DNA of 64,000 nucleotides, taken from assembly GCA_036346355.1 (NCBI GenBank), contig CM070577.1, positions 47,130,309 through 47,194,308 of the forward strand, written 5' to 3'. Both the position numbers and the translations under genes were made by a program. Under the pieces are notes generated by a model that did not search any database, was not told the origin of the DNA, and saw nothing but the letters and a program-made list of their open reading frames with translations. Below, one piece after another: positions 50,301-55,054 of the stretch. Source of the stretch: Rhipidocladum racemiflorum. Taxonomy: Eukaryota; Streptophyta; Magnoliopsida; Poales; Poaceae. Each line of letters opens with the position of its first letter. Position 1 is the stretch's first letter.

Positions 50301-53300
50301 GGTTTCGGTTTTCGGTTTATTTGGAAATTCGGTTATTCCAAAACTGAAACCGAATTGTATATGAAAATTTCGGTAACCGATACTTCGGTTAACCGATAAT
50401 TCGGTTTCGGTTTCGCTTTTAACCGAATTAACGGAACTTGGTTTAGTGACATAAATTGAACAGATCAAAGTTCAATTTGAATGCAGTAGAAGGTGAGGTT
50501 TCGGTTTCCAAGGCTTTTCGACACAAGCGCTATTTGCTTGGTTTAATAGATTGATTAGGCTTTTCGACACAGACGCTATTTGCTTAGTTGACGAGCTGTT
50601 CGTTGAGTGCCATTACAACCGGTGGCAAAAGTGCTGTCCTGGTGAGCGGTCACCCAAGTATCAGAACGCATATGAAAATATTGAAAGTTCAATTCAAATT
50701 GACATCACGCGAATAATTCGGTTAGTTCGGTTAATCGAGAGTTAAAACCGAATTAATCGAAAAAGTTCGGTTATTTCCTACAGCTAACCGAATCAACAAC
50801 CGAATAATTCGGTGTCGGTTTTTTCGGTTTCGGTTCCGGTTTTAACGATTTCGGTTTTCGGTTTCCGGTTTATTTGCCCAGCCCTAATTTTGAGCATGAG
50901 CACCAGGGCATGAAAACTAAGATAGAGTGCTCTGCGTAGCAAGAAAAGCTCAAAGAGCTCCTGACAGATACTACCCTGCTTAGTCAGCAAGAAGAACACG
51001 AATGGGAGAATCAAATTGAGTGTGAATCATAGTGGTAGAAGTCTTTTAGATGGATAAAACCTCACTACGAGAGGACATAATGTATATCCAAGTGTGACAA
51101 GAAAAATCATCTAGAAAAAGAATATAATATTTATGACCTTTTGAAACAAAAGGAGCCGGACCCCAAACATCAGAATGAATAAGATCAAAAGGATTCTGGG
51201 ACACGACTCACTAGAAGGATAGGGGAGTTGTAGTTGTTTGCCAAGCTTACAACCCGTACAATGTAAAGGACATCACCAGATACAGAGCCTAAAAGGCCAC
51301 GGCGAATTAAAGACAGACGCAAACCACAAAGATGTCCCAAACAGTGATGCAACTGAGCAAAGACCCAGTAGAAGATGCAACAGATGTTGAAGCAGTGGAG
51401 GAAACAGAGAGACTGGCAGAGGCAGCGAAAGGAAGATGAAGCCAATCAAGCTCCCAAAGACGCTGAGAGTCATGGCAGCGAGGGCCAATCCCAACCAGAG
51501 CCTTCGTGCGGCAATCTTCAACACAACAAGAGTTAGAATCAAGGATAACACGACAACCGTGATCAGTAAGCTGGCCAGTGGATATGAGCTGCATGGTTAG
51601 TTTGGGAACATGAGAAACATTAGGAACATAAAAAAAAGGAAGACAAAAAAGTGCCTCGTCCTGCAACAGAAAAAGAAGTACCATCTGCAGTATGCACAGT
51701 GATGGGAGCAGCAAGATGTCATATGAAAAGAAGCTCCAGAGTCAAGAATCTATGGTGTTATACCTGATGAGGAAGGTGGTTTCTCGTTAGAAGCCTGAGT
51801 AGCAGAACCAGCAGAACCTGTTGGTGGAGAGGCAACCATGCGACGTAGGAGCATAAGAATCTCCTAAGTGGAGTCAGAGTCAGCAGAAATCCACTGAGGG
51901 GTCCGCTGAGAGGAGACACCTGAGCCTCCAGTGCCCTTAGGAGGACGGCTACTTCGACGAGCAAGATCCTTCTTTCGGTAGTAGAACTGCTCCACATGTC
52001 CGTTCTAATCGCAGTAGGTGCAGTGAAGGCCTCCGCCCCCAGCATCCGAAACTGGAGTAGGCGCCACTGACGGAGTAGTAGAATGAGGTGCCGCCAAGAC
52101 TGAAGGTGATACTAGCAGACCCGCACTACGAAGTAGAGTCTCAATATGAATAGCTGCAAGGGCCTCCAACAGGGTCACACGAGGATGACGAACAAGTAGC
52201 TGGGCACGAATTTGCTCAAATTCAGGTCGAAGACATGTCAAGAAGTGGCAAACCTGCGGACTCAAAGAATCAAGCTGACGCCACACCGAGGACAACTGCG
52301 CATAGAATTCATCCGCAGTAGAATCACCCTGCTGCAGTAACTGCTCCTGTCGCACAGCAGCAAGGTACAGAGAGTTGCCGGCAGGCTCAGCGATCGCGAA
52401 GATGTGCCCACATCATTTGTGGCAAAGACAAAGCGACAATGTCACCAGTGAGATGCACTTCCATGCTAGCAACCAAAATAGCGGAGGCACGAGCATCTTC
52501 ATCAATCCATGTCTTATAAGAAGTGAATTAAGTCTGAAAAGACTCCACAGCATCAACATAATCATCTGACGCTTTCTGTCGAGCAGCATCATTTGCAGGG
52601 GGAGCAGGACGAGGCAGACAAGGTAGCTTGCCAGAAAGAAACTCCCAAAGACGCTGACCACGCATGTGAAGGCGCATATGAAGAACCCAGTCTTGATAAT
52701 TGAGATCATCGAAGATAACTGGGCATCGAGGAACAGAAACAGTCCCCGAAGAACCAGAAGACGACGACATTTTTTTTTAACGAAAAGTTGCCTCTTTCTT
52801 TCGGACGTGAATTTTTGGACTTAAAACAGTTGGGCTTGAAACCGAACAACACAAGTGTTCGTCAAGTCCGATCAGAGGCAGCCAGCCGGAGGGACAAGGT
52901 TGACGAGTCACTGAATCGCCGGAGACGAGGAGGCCGAGACCGCGGCCGACCGGAGTAGATCGGTGAGGAGGCCGAGACGACGACTGGAGAACAACCGTTC
53001 TCCTTCCCTGTGCAGTGGCGACGTTAGACGAGGAGGCCAAGTCGGCAGCTGGTAGGAGTAGATCGGCGAGGAGGCTGAGACAGCGGCTGGAGGTCAGGCA
53101 ATTTCCTTCCCCGTGCGAGCAACATCGTCGTTGCCCGATCTCCTTCCCGTGGTCAGCAGCGCTCAATCCTCTTCCCCGTGCGAGTAGCGGCAGCAGCACG
53201 GGGTGCGGGCCGGCCGAGGCGAAGACAGAGGTCGGAGCGCCTGGGATGGAGCAGCACGGGAGCCGACGAGGACCGGAGGAGAGGCGCGCCGGAGAAGAGG

Positions 53301-53864
53301 CACGCCGGAGGACACTCGGGGCAAGGCGACGAAAAGCTAAAGGAGAGGTGGAGTGCAAGTGCAACGCCTGTAAGAAAGCCCTAACCCTAGCTTGGCTCTG
53401 ATACCATGTTATGAATAGCACTTGTATTCAACATGACGCCAATGGGCCAGTATATATACACGTACATGAGGGTATAGAGGGAAAACCTATATAAGGCAAT
53501 ATCTACTGTCTAACACGAGGTATATTTCAGTATATGCAACATAATTCTATGTCATATAAGATATTATTTATTATTTTCGTCGTCTAATCATCGCCTAGGC
53601 GTTCGGTGGTCCGGGCTTGCAGCGCCTAGCCAGACCACCGTGACAACTATGCTTGGACTACGAAAATGAATTGCATATGATACTTGTACTTTCACCTTAA
53701 CAGAGACTGCTACAGTTTGAAGTTTGATGTTTAACACTTGTCTCTTGAAATGTTTTGGTAGTGCATCTGTGCATGGATTGTTTACATTTGTTTAGTGACA
53801 GATTTGATTTGGACAGGATGTTGGCTTTCATGTGGAGTACATAAGCCCATCGGGGGAGAAAACT
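8181..53864 (+). CDS. GOLD-domain protein gene, 10 exons recognised, partial at both ends
   Basis: Ten GT-AG bounded exons join in phase to 924 bases (308 codons) without a stop: 8181-8313, 8540-8696, 8775-8853, 9124-9164, 9298-9414, 9473-9634, 10315-10374, 10511-10562, 10745-10819 and 53817-53864. The N-terminal half is charged and helical, with likely coiled coil (KLKDMLKKLEQFQLKN, RQQRERSERNKQAAVDAL). A hydrophobic helical middle follows (YLVGVPQVLLDFIRQIND, LTKLVIAIRLYLHLSLARYG). The C-terminal part has the pattern of a GOLD domain (TETIIPAGKTHEVILSVEA, SYIAWDFSLQQG, then DVGFHVEYISPSGEKT), a beta-sandwich used for protein contacts at Golgi and other membranes in Sec14-like and p24 families. 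The exact function is unknown. Start codon and final exons were not found. Exons 9 and 10 are separated by a TE-filled intron of 42997 bp. No gene symbol is claimed. Confidence 0.8.
8540..8696 (+). CDS. GOLD gene exon 2
   Basis: Acceptor CTGCAG ends at 8539; donor AG|GTTGTT begins at 8697. The split glycine/valine codon joins exon 1 in phase. It encodes MTYMPQDFRGTLIRQQRERS and the helical RDRYALLWKQQMER segment. Confidence 0.85.
8775..8853 (+). CDS. GOLD gene exon 3
   Basis: Acceptor CTGTAG ends at 8774; donor CAG|GTTAGC at 8854. It completes an arginine codon and encodes RVQLAQLGSATGVYKTLVRY followed by LVGVPQ, ending in phase 0. Confidence 0.87.
9124..9164 (+). CDS. GOLD gene exon 4
   Basis: Acceptor TTGCAG ends at 9123; donor GG|GTATGT at 9165. 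This is a short 41-base exon encoding VLLDFIRQINDDN plus two bases of a glycine codon. Confidence 0.85.
9298..9414 (+). CDS. GOLD gene exon 5
   Basis: Acceptor CTTCAG ends at 9297; donor AAAT|GTGAGT at 9415. It encodes PMVEQRERYGPALYTLTKLV and a hydrophobic helix, IAIRLYLHLSLARYG. Confidence 0.87.
9473..9634 (+). CDS. GOLD gene exon 6
   Basis: Acceptor ACTAG ends at 9472; donor ATAGG|GTAACA at 9635. It encodes YLQELALFASASRSPNSEII and a helical, acidic end, EEFEKFTKFIG. A second possible acceptor (TTGCAG, ending 9482) would shorten it by 10 bases but break the frame. Confidence 0.85.
10315..10374 (+). CDS. GOLD gene exon 7
   Basis: Acceptor CTGCAG ends at 10314; donor CAAG|GTATTT at 10375. 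It encodes EVFVNAPFFISAEEAGANS and joins both neighbours in phase. The 680-base intron before it is ordinary AT-rich intron sequence. Confidence 0.85.
10511..10562 (+). CDS. GOLD gene exon 8
   Basis: Acceptor TGGTAG ends at 10510; donor GAG|GTACCG at 10563. It encodes NNDVYTETIIPAGKTHE, the first strands of the GOLD domain. Confidence 0.85.
10745..10819 (+). CDS. GOLD gene exon 9, last before the giant intron
   Basis: Acceptor CTTCAG ends at 10744; donor ACATG|GTGTTG at 10820. Its 25 codons include VILSVEAVNSYIAWDFSLQQ, the GOLD-domain signature of a hydrophobic strand followed by an aromatic W-x-F strand. It ends in phase 0, matching the exon at 53817. Confidence 0.87.
11246..12320 (+). pseudogene. 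LINE ORF1, 5' part
   Basis: The first frame (to 11842) contains two degenerate zinc knuckles in series, CSRCLGEGDLLANC and CKGCYRYGHILKH, the nucleic-acid-binding arrangement of plant LINE ORF1 proteins. A frameshift leads into a second frame with the conserved domain start RFIPDGMQVDEGGTFRRD, continuing in a third frame to about 12300 (DFLDAFPGDEELP). The piece stops exactly at the CTTCT target site of Gypsy A (12316-12320) and resumes after 40137. Confidence 0.75.
12321..12933 (+). repeat. Gypsy A 5' LTR
   Basis: It begins TGTCGAATATCTAAATATGG and ends CCTAACCTGACA. A TATAAATA box at 12609-12616 (in CCCAGCTATAAATACAG) is the likely element promoter, with R-U5 to its right. The 3' LTR begins TGTTGAATATC and ends CCTTCGACA. 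Confidence 0.9.
12609..12616 (+). promoter_or_regulatory. TATA box of Gypsy A LTR
   Basis: TATAAATA about 290 bases into the 5' LTR; the identical motif recurs at 39801-39808 in the 3' LTR. It would drive the genomic RNA of the element. Inferred from motif and position only. Confidence 0.6.
12936..12953 (+). other. Gypsy A primer binding site
   Basis: TGGCGCGCCAGGTAGGGG lies two bases after the 5' LTR end, the usual place for tRNA priming of minus-strand DNA. The exact tRNA was not assigned. Confidence 0.7.
12981..15108 (+). pseudogene. Gypsy A gag
   Basis: It starts at MMTSVSYGVDNN (12981) and runs through several frames. The retrotransposon-gag core is at 14165-14461 (PVEWLQIYTTVMRAV, LRTTLDGAARSWLLNLP, SISSWAELRALF), broken by a stop at 14459, and continues at 14566-15108 with the basic, lysine-rich nucleic-acid-binding tail (SKQGAKKNKSHRGKRK) and FDECQGIGKKVEEKL. 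Gag would form the virus-like particle. At least four frame changes or stops make it non-functional. Confidence 0.8.
15243..15599 (+). pseudogene. Gypsy A aspartic protease
   Basis: Contains the active-site motif ALVDGGSSLNLIFAKTL, with DGG in place of DSG/DTG as is common in Tat-type elements, and the downstream flap/hydrophobic motif HNVILGRPMLAKF. It lies in a different frame from the reverse transcriptase and ends at a stop at 15599. Confidence 0.8.
15910..18570 (+). pseudogene. Gypsy A pol: RT, RNase H, second RNase H, partial integrase
   Basis: From 15910 to 18087 one frame is interrupted only by a TAG at 17005 and a TGA at 17464. RT motifs are complete: PFGLKCAGATYQR, and the catalytic YVDD at 16429-16440. 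The RT-linked RNase H follows. A second, archaeal-type RNase H (WTIFFDGSLNLQGVGSGILF, ASNNVAEYKELVNGLR, LVKGDSQLVVNQ) marks the Tat lineage. The integrase zinc finger (GGFCGNHAS ... CERCQFF) is split by indels near 18030-18120, and the core (VAIDTFTKWIEAEPI, ITDDGSQFKS, HPQSNGQV) stops at about 18505. The third catalytic acidic residue and the C-terminal domain are missing, replaced by about 60 AT-rich bases. Confidence 0.88.
18570..19107 (-). pseudogene. Gypsy A antisense ORF 1
   Basis: On the minus strand an ORF starts at 19107 (MASPPPCSPPVIIISSDDDD) and continues with an acidic/basic helical motif, EFDCDALKREAEEDMEERRA. It then becomes arginine- and proline-rich, with frame changes, to about 18570. 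A TATA box sits 84-93 bases upstream (19191-19200). The DALKREAEED motif is shared with antisense ORF 2 (WDALARELSEEDQRA), so they are paralogues. Function unknown; the length and charge pattern suggest a small nucleic-acid- or protein-binding factor, but that is only inference. Confidence 0.55.
19191..19200 (-). promoter_or_regulatory. TATA box for antisense ORF 1
   Basis: CTATTTATAG on the plus strand reads CTATAAATAG on the minus strand, about 85 bases upstream of the antisense start codon, normal spacing for a plant core promoter plus a short leader. Confidence 0.6.
19334..19815. repeat. Tandem array 1, about 73-bp units (7 copies)
   Basis: The unit begins TCAAGTCCCGACCCGATGC, continues with a CATCAGGTCGAGACT element, a purine block CGGGGGCTAC and a CGCGTTTTTGCGGTGCTTACG tail. 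TCCCGAC starts at 19341, 19414, 19487, 19560 and 19632, giving 72-73 bp spacing; the last two units are degenerate. The long plus-strand frames across it are an effect of repetition. The GGGGGCTAC core copies the polypurine-tract sequence in front of the 3' LTR. Confidence 0.88.
19822..20370 (-). pseudogene. Gypsy A antisense ORF 2 (182 codons open)
   Basis: The minus-strand frame 20370-19822 is open and protein-like: SDAHSSLSSEMSDPVPLAMV, then GIDWDALARELSEEDQRAEE and EEVTSALQIIVDEVG. The start codon used by its paralogue ORF 3 (ATGGCTTCCGAC) is here ATAGCTTCCGAC at 20357-20355, so translation would need another methionine. A TATA box lies about 100 bases upstream (20455-20464). It shares promoter sequence and N-terminus with ORF 3 and the DAL-E-EED motif with ORF 1. 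Function unknown. Confidence 0.6.
20455..20464 (-). promoter_or_regulatory. TATA box for antisense ORF 2
   Basis: CTATTTATAG (minus strand CTATAAATAG) within a stretch of about 60 bases that is also conserved upstream of antisense ORF 3 (shared GGAACGGATRAGRCGCGACG, then CTTGGGAT). Confidence 0.65.
20709..21185. repeat. Tandem array 2, about 71-73-bp units (6-7 copies)
   Basis: The same unit as array 1: TCAAGTCCCGACCCGATGC, CCATCAGGTCGAGACTC, AGGGGCTACATCGCG. TCCCGAC starts at 20715, 20786, 20859, 20925 and 20996 (66-73 bp spacing), followed by two diverged units ending TCGGGGGCTACAC near 21177. Arrays 1 and 2 are separated by antisense ORF 2 with its promoter. Confidence 0.87.
21440..22112 (-). 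pseudogene. Gypsy A antisense ORF 3 (decayed)
   Basis: The minus-strand ATG at 22112-22110 starts MASDASSS, matching the N-terminus of antisense ORF 2. Across a frameshift the paralogous motif reappears (STAQEAGEKDQRARKKTVPC against ALARELSEEDQRAEEEAVPY). The downstream region to about 21440 contains near-duplicate blocks (GAAATTCCAGAAG / GAAGTTCCAGGAA types). The frame is broken several times. Confidence 0.5.
22215..22224 (-). promoter_or_regulatory. TATA box for antisense ORF 3
   Basis: CTATTTATAG, 103 bases upstream of the antisense start at 22112, inside the block shared with the ORF 2 promoter. The sequence from 22225 to 22597 shows no further feature and ends at the Gypsy B target site. 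Confidence 0.6.
22598..23197 (+). repeat. Gypsy B 5' LTR
   Basis: Begins TGTTTGCACCAAAATTCG and ends TTGGCGCGAACA. A TATAAAA at 22775-22781 is a plausible promoter. Confidence 0.9.
23229..26490 (+). pseudogene. Gypsy B gag and protease
   Basis: Gag begins at 23229 (MSPTDKPAVTADINIDAI) and stops at 23516. Gag-core similarity resumes near 24440-24540 (KYGESVYDYIKRFRAS, then LPDDQLADLA in shifted frames). A zinc-knuckle-like region near 24940-25000 (YCKWYHSFSHNTND) has lost a cysteine. Protease lies near 26145-26290 with the active-site region RMLVDGGATMINLMPLS. Dense single-base indels make this a pseudogene; between these blocks (about 25000-26100) no conserved domain is visible. Confidence 0.75.
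26900..28720 (+). pseudogene. Gypsy B reverse transcriptase and two RNase H domains
   Basis: RT motifs are scattered over frames: LRVCVDFRDLNKATPK near 27140, PKTAFRCPGALGLYEWKVMT near 27295, and catalytic YIDD at 27433-27444. RNase H remnants are at about 27880-28120 (AIFYLSRRLLDAETRY, LRHYMLASKC). The second, archaeal-type RNase H is at 28256-28480 (YFDGSVCQEGEGIGVILVSP, NNQAEYEALLTGLQLLESIG), confirming the Tat lineage. Confidence 0.82.
28796..29900 (+). pseudogene. Gypsy B integrase
   Basis: The zinc-binding HHCC domain is visible at 28796-29010 (GICGSHQSAHKMKWILRRTG, CQTCQKFG), then the core with GWGIDIIGQIFPLS, a central aspartate region near 29270, and SSPYYAQANGQAESSNKTLI with the catalytic glutamate near 29370. 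Weak C-terminal similarity runs to about 29900. Several frameshifts are present. Confidence 0.8.
30300..32924 (-). pseudogene. Antisense plant-mobile-domain (PMD) gene of Gypsy B
   Basis: The minus strand encodes, from 32812, MSAPDHNIEEWGKSFRSWP, WRSWFIRVSAQKRVEWERMG and IAESLPLSLA, the start of an 'aminotransferase-like, plant mobile domain' protein. The domain continues at 32454-31741: FLNLWLGPIPLLWCFLGPNS, LPIYGGSLVEGHRLALGKSL, IGDPLWFIQIWLYCVFGRLI. Downstream pieces reach a coiled-coil-like tail near 30640-30400 (RIARQADQEHLDKLVADAK). PMD proteins (MAIN/MAIL type) occur as host regulators and as passengers of plant Ty3/gypsy and Mutator elements. A TATA box lies at 33020-33027. Stops and shifts break the frame. 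Confidence 0.72.
33020..33027 (-). promoter_or_regulatory. TATA box for the antisense PMD gene
   Basis: TATTTATA on plus reads TATAAATA on minus (context GGTATAAATATGGGG), about 100 bases upstream of a short minus-strand ATG at 32924 and 208 bases upstream of the ATG at 32812. It lies outside the LTR, between the antisense ORF and the 3' polypurine tract. Confidence 0.6.
33201..33802 (+). repeat. Gypsy B 3' LTR
   Basis: Same termini as the 5' copy. It differs by small indels, for example GGCGTGTTATAAAAGAAGGG lacking three bases, and a GCGCATCGCC variant near 33500-33575. Confidence 0.9.
33808..34336. other. Gypsy A 3' region, nothing recognised
   Basis: Gypsy A resumes after the Gypsy B target site. 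No conserved domain, repeat or splice-bounded exon is visible. By position it may be the 3' untranslated end of the antisense Transposase_28-like gene. Confidence 0.4.
34337..34600. repeat. Three tandem 88-bp repeats
   Basis: CATCCACATCCTCGAATGAC starts at 34337, 34425 and 34513. The unit encodes, on the minus strand, the DHVESFRGLAATLVDMMSMS segment of the antisense gene. Since 88 is not a multiple of 3, each repeat is read in a new frame, so the triplication scrambled the protein's C-terminus. Confidence 0.9.
35331..35344. repeat. Run of 14 G
   Basis: A homopolymer within an unassigned stretch of the antisense gene of Gypsy A, between its coiled-coil and acidic parts. Length in the genome may differ because such runs are error-prone in sequencing. 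Confidence 0.9.
36739..38861. mobile_element. LTR-like insertion, possibly a solo LTR (about 2.1 kb)
   Basis: It begins TGTAACACCCCGGCATTTAA, a common LTR start, and ends ...CCTGAATTCCA. The flanks CACTTC (36733-36738) and CATTTC (38862-38867) are similar at 5 of 6 positions. No gag, pol, primer site or internal coding domain is present. It interrupts the antisense Transposase_28-like gene between its N-terminus and the conserved domain. The exact right end is uncertain by a few bases. Confidence 0.6.
39000..39515. other. Gypsy A sequence between antisense gene start and 3' LTR
   Basis: Contains the antisense leader, a TATA-like element, and at 39503-39515 the polypurine tract (AGTTCGGGGGCTAC context) that primes plus-strand synthesis directly before the 3' LTR at 39516. 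The plus-strand frames here are not gene-like. Confidence 0.6.
39101..39110 (-). promoter_or_regulatory. TATA-like element for the antisense gene of Gypsy A
   Basis: GAATATATAC on plus reads GTATATATTC on minus, about 103 bases upstream of the antisense ATG at 38998, the same spacing as the other antisense promoters in Gypsy A and B. Confidence 0.45.
39516..40132 (+). repeat. Gypsy A 3' LTR
   Basis: Starts TGTTGAATATCTAAATATGG and ends CCTTCGACA, followed by the CTTCT target duplication at 40133-40137. The TATAAATA box is at 39801-39808. Confidence 0.9.
40138..41104 (+). pseudogene. LINE ORF1, 3' part
   Basis: Resumes directly after the Gypsy A target site. Several frames contain basic, proline/serine-rich stretches (GTPRARASKGKMPVSTHSLR, then RSPRISA) as in the C-terminal part of plant LINE ORF1. 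The last frame ends DLCGIPSSEVSVDKFCKVS with a stop near 41007. Confidence 0.6.
41105..42016. mobile_element. hAT-type MITE rich in CGGAAAC repeats (912 bp)
   Basis: Ends TAGGGGTGAAAACGGAACGG and (inverted) CCGTTTTCGTCCCTA are canonical plant hAT termini. Both arms consist of degenerate ACGGAAAC units (GTTTCCGT on the right), with an AT-rich core. The 8-bp flanks (CTCGGTGC, CTTGGAAC) match at only 5 positions, so the target duplication has decayed. No transposase. It separates LINE ORF1 from the endonuclease. Confidence 0.75.
42230..43170 (+). pseudogene. LINE endonuclease domain
   Basis: Motifs of the apurinic-type endonuclease appear in order: CNILCWNVRGMNSDEMLRAI and CIQEMKKES (42230-42350), VTNIYGPCARSTRVEF and WIFMGDFNFIRSVQNRNKPG (42540-42690), then AKNISDHSPCLI (42885). 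The SDHSP catalytic motif is intact but at least two stops lie between blocks. The tail LFRFENFWTNHPEF is also typical. Confidence 0.82.
43242..44934 (+). mobile_element. Gypsy fragment C: 5' LTR, gag and protease only
   Basis: A 218-bp LTR (43242-43459, TGTTACGGATTTTTGG ... CTCGTAACA) is followed by a TTGGTATCAGATTC primer site and gag at 43492 (MATTQTLEERVAALELAGKE). Gag similarity continues across stops (FDLSEYDGADDP, ERFFRFHRIPEEEW). A zinc knuckle (LCYNCDEVYTRGHRC, about 44577) and aspartic protease (HALIDSGSTHNFIS, about 44782) follow. No pol or 3' LTR is present; LINE sequence resumes near 44935. It is a different gypsy lineage from A and B (DSG rather than DGG protease). Confidence 0.78.
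44935..47050 (+). pseudogene. LINE reverse transcriptase and C-terminal zinc region
   Basis: RT motifs run from SINGSLIVLVPKK and PISLLNYNLILITKLLASRL (44950-45075) through HQNQYGFIKTRTIQDCLAWA, ILIIKLDFEMAFDTIEH and GDPLSPLLFVLAIDLLQSI to the catalytic YTDD at 45529-45540 (YADD in most relatives). LGLPLGT follows near 45735. The C-terminal part has the zf-RVT-like CNLCLEMEQETTMHLFF (about 46720) and the terminal HIWKQLNRNIF (about 46910). At least six stops or shifts occur. The endonuclease-RT linker is missing, lost where gypsy fragment C sits. Confidence 0.82.
48361..52770 (-). pseudogene. Copia 1 gag-pol
   Basis: Reading minus: gag from 52770 (SGTVSVPRCPVIFDDLNYQD, WVLHMRLHMRGQRLWEFLSG) to a degraded zinc knuckle CTYCD near 52010; protease and pre-integrase region near 51640-51310 (HVPKLTMQLISTGQLTDHGC); integrase remnants 51450-50890, interrupted by a hAT MITE at 50268-50886; RT from 50011 (WQHAMAEELAALERTGTWDL, ITCKWVYKVKNRSDGSLERY) with YVDD at 49316-49305; RNase H near 48740-48540. 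The order protease-integrase-RT-RNase H defines Copia. Numerous stops and frameshifts. Confidence 0.85.
50268..50886. mobile_element. hAT MITE of TTCGGTT repeats, inside Copia 1
   Basis: Ends TAGGGGTGGGCGTTCGGTTT and (complement of right) TAGGGCTGGGCAAATAAACC; the flanks ATTTTGAG at 50260-50267 and 50887-50894 are a perfect 8-bp duplication. Both arms are arrays of TTCGGTT / AACCGAA. The core has a direct repeat of about 35 bases (GGCTTTTCGACACA..CGCTATTTGCTT near 50509 and 50550). No coding capacity. Removing it restores the Copia 1 integrase region. Confidence 0.88.
53817..53864 (+). CDS. GOLD gene exon 10, 43 kb downstream of exon 9
   Basis: Acceptor GGACAG ends at 53816; donor AACT|GTAAGT at 53865. 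Its 16 codons (DVGFHVEYISPSGEKT) start in phase 0 and continue the beta-strand pattern expected right after exon 9 in a GOLD domain. It lies only 165 bases right of the hAT that ends at 53651, in intron sequence that pairs with the left remnant at 10820-11200. Confidence 0.82.
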
Positions 53865-54705
53865 GTAAGTTCCTTTATTCTCTAGGACAATATGACTATG
53901 TTTTTTGTGAAATATCTTGAAGATCTTGTCTGCTATGAGCCTATGATTTCTCATTCATCGATATTGGTGATAATAATTTAGTTAGCAGAATGAAGTTTAG
54001 TGGTTATGTTTATCATGGTTTGCTTCTAGGATTCTAGAGTTAGTTTCTAATGGGGTGCTGGTGATGATTGTTGGTCAGTTACTAGTACTAACAGTTTTGG
54101 AATTGGAAGCATTGTACTTCAAATCAATTCAAAAATTGTTTTTTGGATTTTACTTGTCTGGAATGCTGACCTAGTTGTATGTGATTTTGTATCTTTCGAT
54201 TCATTTTACTTTTCATTTGTTTTAAAGCGTGCTTACCAATTCTGTTCTATTCTGGCTGTGATGACTGGAACATAAGATGCCATCAGAAATGTTATAGAAG
54301 ATATCATTCTGCTCCAGCTCAAATTGCAACCGCCTGGTCATTCTGGCCGGAATTTGACACTCGTGATGTCCAGTGCTAGCCCAAATATCACTTCAAAGAG
54401 CAAGCAACCTACAACTCATATACGTGTCACCTTGTACACCCTATCATGGCAGCTAAACTGGAGAAACAACAGCCTGAATTTTGTTTTGTATCTTTCATGC
54501 ATCCTTTCCCTTTCAAACTGGTGAAAGCCGGTCGAACCACGTGGTTTTGATACAAATTGGAGAAAAACCAGGAATAGTCAAACTGGGGTCAACCAGCAAC
54601 TGGGAACGATGGTTCAAAATTTGGTATTGGGTGGTACTCAAATAGGAGACATGAGGGTTGGGGTGAACTCACAGCACTAGCCAGTCTACTCTTGGTTGGT
54701 GTCAA
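53865..54705 (+). other. Intron after exon 10, no further exon found
   Basis: Ordinary AT-rich intron-like sequence following the GTAAGT donor at 53865. I searched for the remaining strands of the GOLD domain and a stop-bounded final exon in all plus frames up to the hAT at 54706 and found none. The remaining exons should therefore be beyond the window. Confidence 0.55.
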
Positions 54706-55054
54706 TGTTATTAAGTCGTAAAGTCGAGTCGAATCGCCTGAGGATCGACTTGTCGACTTGACCGACTAGTCGACCGACTAGTCTCGACTATCGCGACTAG
54801 TTCACAGATTAGGGAGTATATGAACAGGGTATGTAATATGATGAGTTGTACCAATAATTGAACACGTACATATTTTAAAGCATGAAATGAAGAAAATAAC
54901 AACATAAGCATATTGCAAGATGATGACTCACTTGTTTTGATCTCAAGTTCCCAACATGAACATATCTTTCTTGATGAATGTATTTCTTTGAAATTGAGAA
55001 GCACCAATTAAGAAAATGTGATGAACAAAATATTGATAGTATGATAGCAAGTAA

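Larger units (their letters stand above)
48252..53515 (-). mobile_element. Copia 1 (minus strand), 5264 bp, 109-bp LTRs
   Basis: LTRs at 53407-53515 (5') and 48252-48360 (3') are both 109 bp and nearly identical (minus strand TGTTAGACAG ... ATTCATAACA). On the minus strand the 5' LTR is followed directly by TGGTATCAGAGC, the initiator-methionine tRNA primer site usual in Copia, and a purine tract (GAGTTTGAGGGGGGGG) precedes the 3' LTR. The 5-bp flanks (CATAT and CGAGG) do not match. Copia 2 at 56035 is the same family in opposite orientation, with LTRs longer by 19 bp. Confidence 0.88.
47276..53651. mobile_element. Non-autonomous hAT hosting Copia 1
   Basis: Left end CATAGCTATCAAGGTGACGC and right end CACCGTGACAACTATG are inverted repeats of the same family as 1083, 2387 and 3901. 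The flanks CTTGGACT at 47268-47275 and 53652-53659 are a perfect 8-bp duplication. Its own sequence (47276-48251 and 53516-53651) is GC-rich, with CCTCCGCCTCCACCGTCGGA-type segments and a 5'UTR-like stretch near 47650. No transposase. The rest is the inserted Copia at 48252-53515. Confidence 0.85.
10820..53816 (+). other. Giant intron made of nested transposons
   Basis: The 42997-bp intron contains three remnants of original sequence (10820-11217, 47209-47275 and 53652-53816), together about 0.6 kb after subtracting duplicated target sites. The rest is the LINE at 11218-47208 (with Gypsy A, Gypsy B, an LTR-like insert, a hAT MITE and a gypsy fragment inside it) and the hAT at 47276-53651 (with a Copia and a hAT MITE inside it). 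Both outer insertions are bounded by target duplications, so the collinearity of the host gene is explained by insertion rather than rearrangement. Confidence 0.82.

Noticed and set aside
50268..50886. TTCGGTT-rich stretch as a telomere-like or satellite array
   Set aside because: It is bounded by hAT ends and a perfect 8-bp duplication, so the repeats are arms of a MITE.
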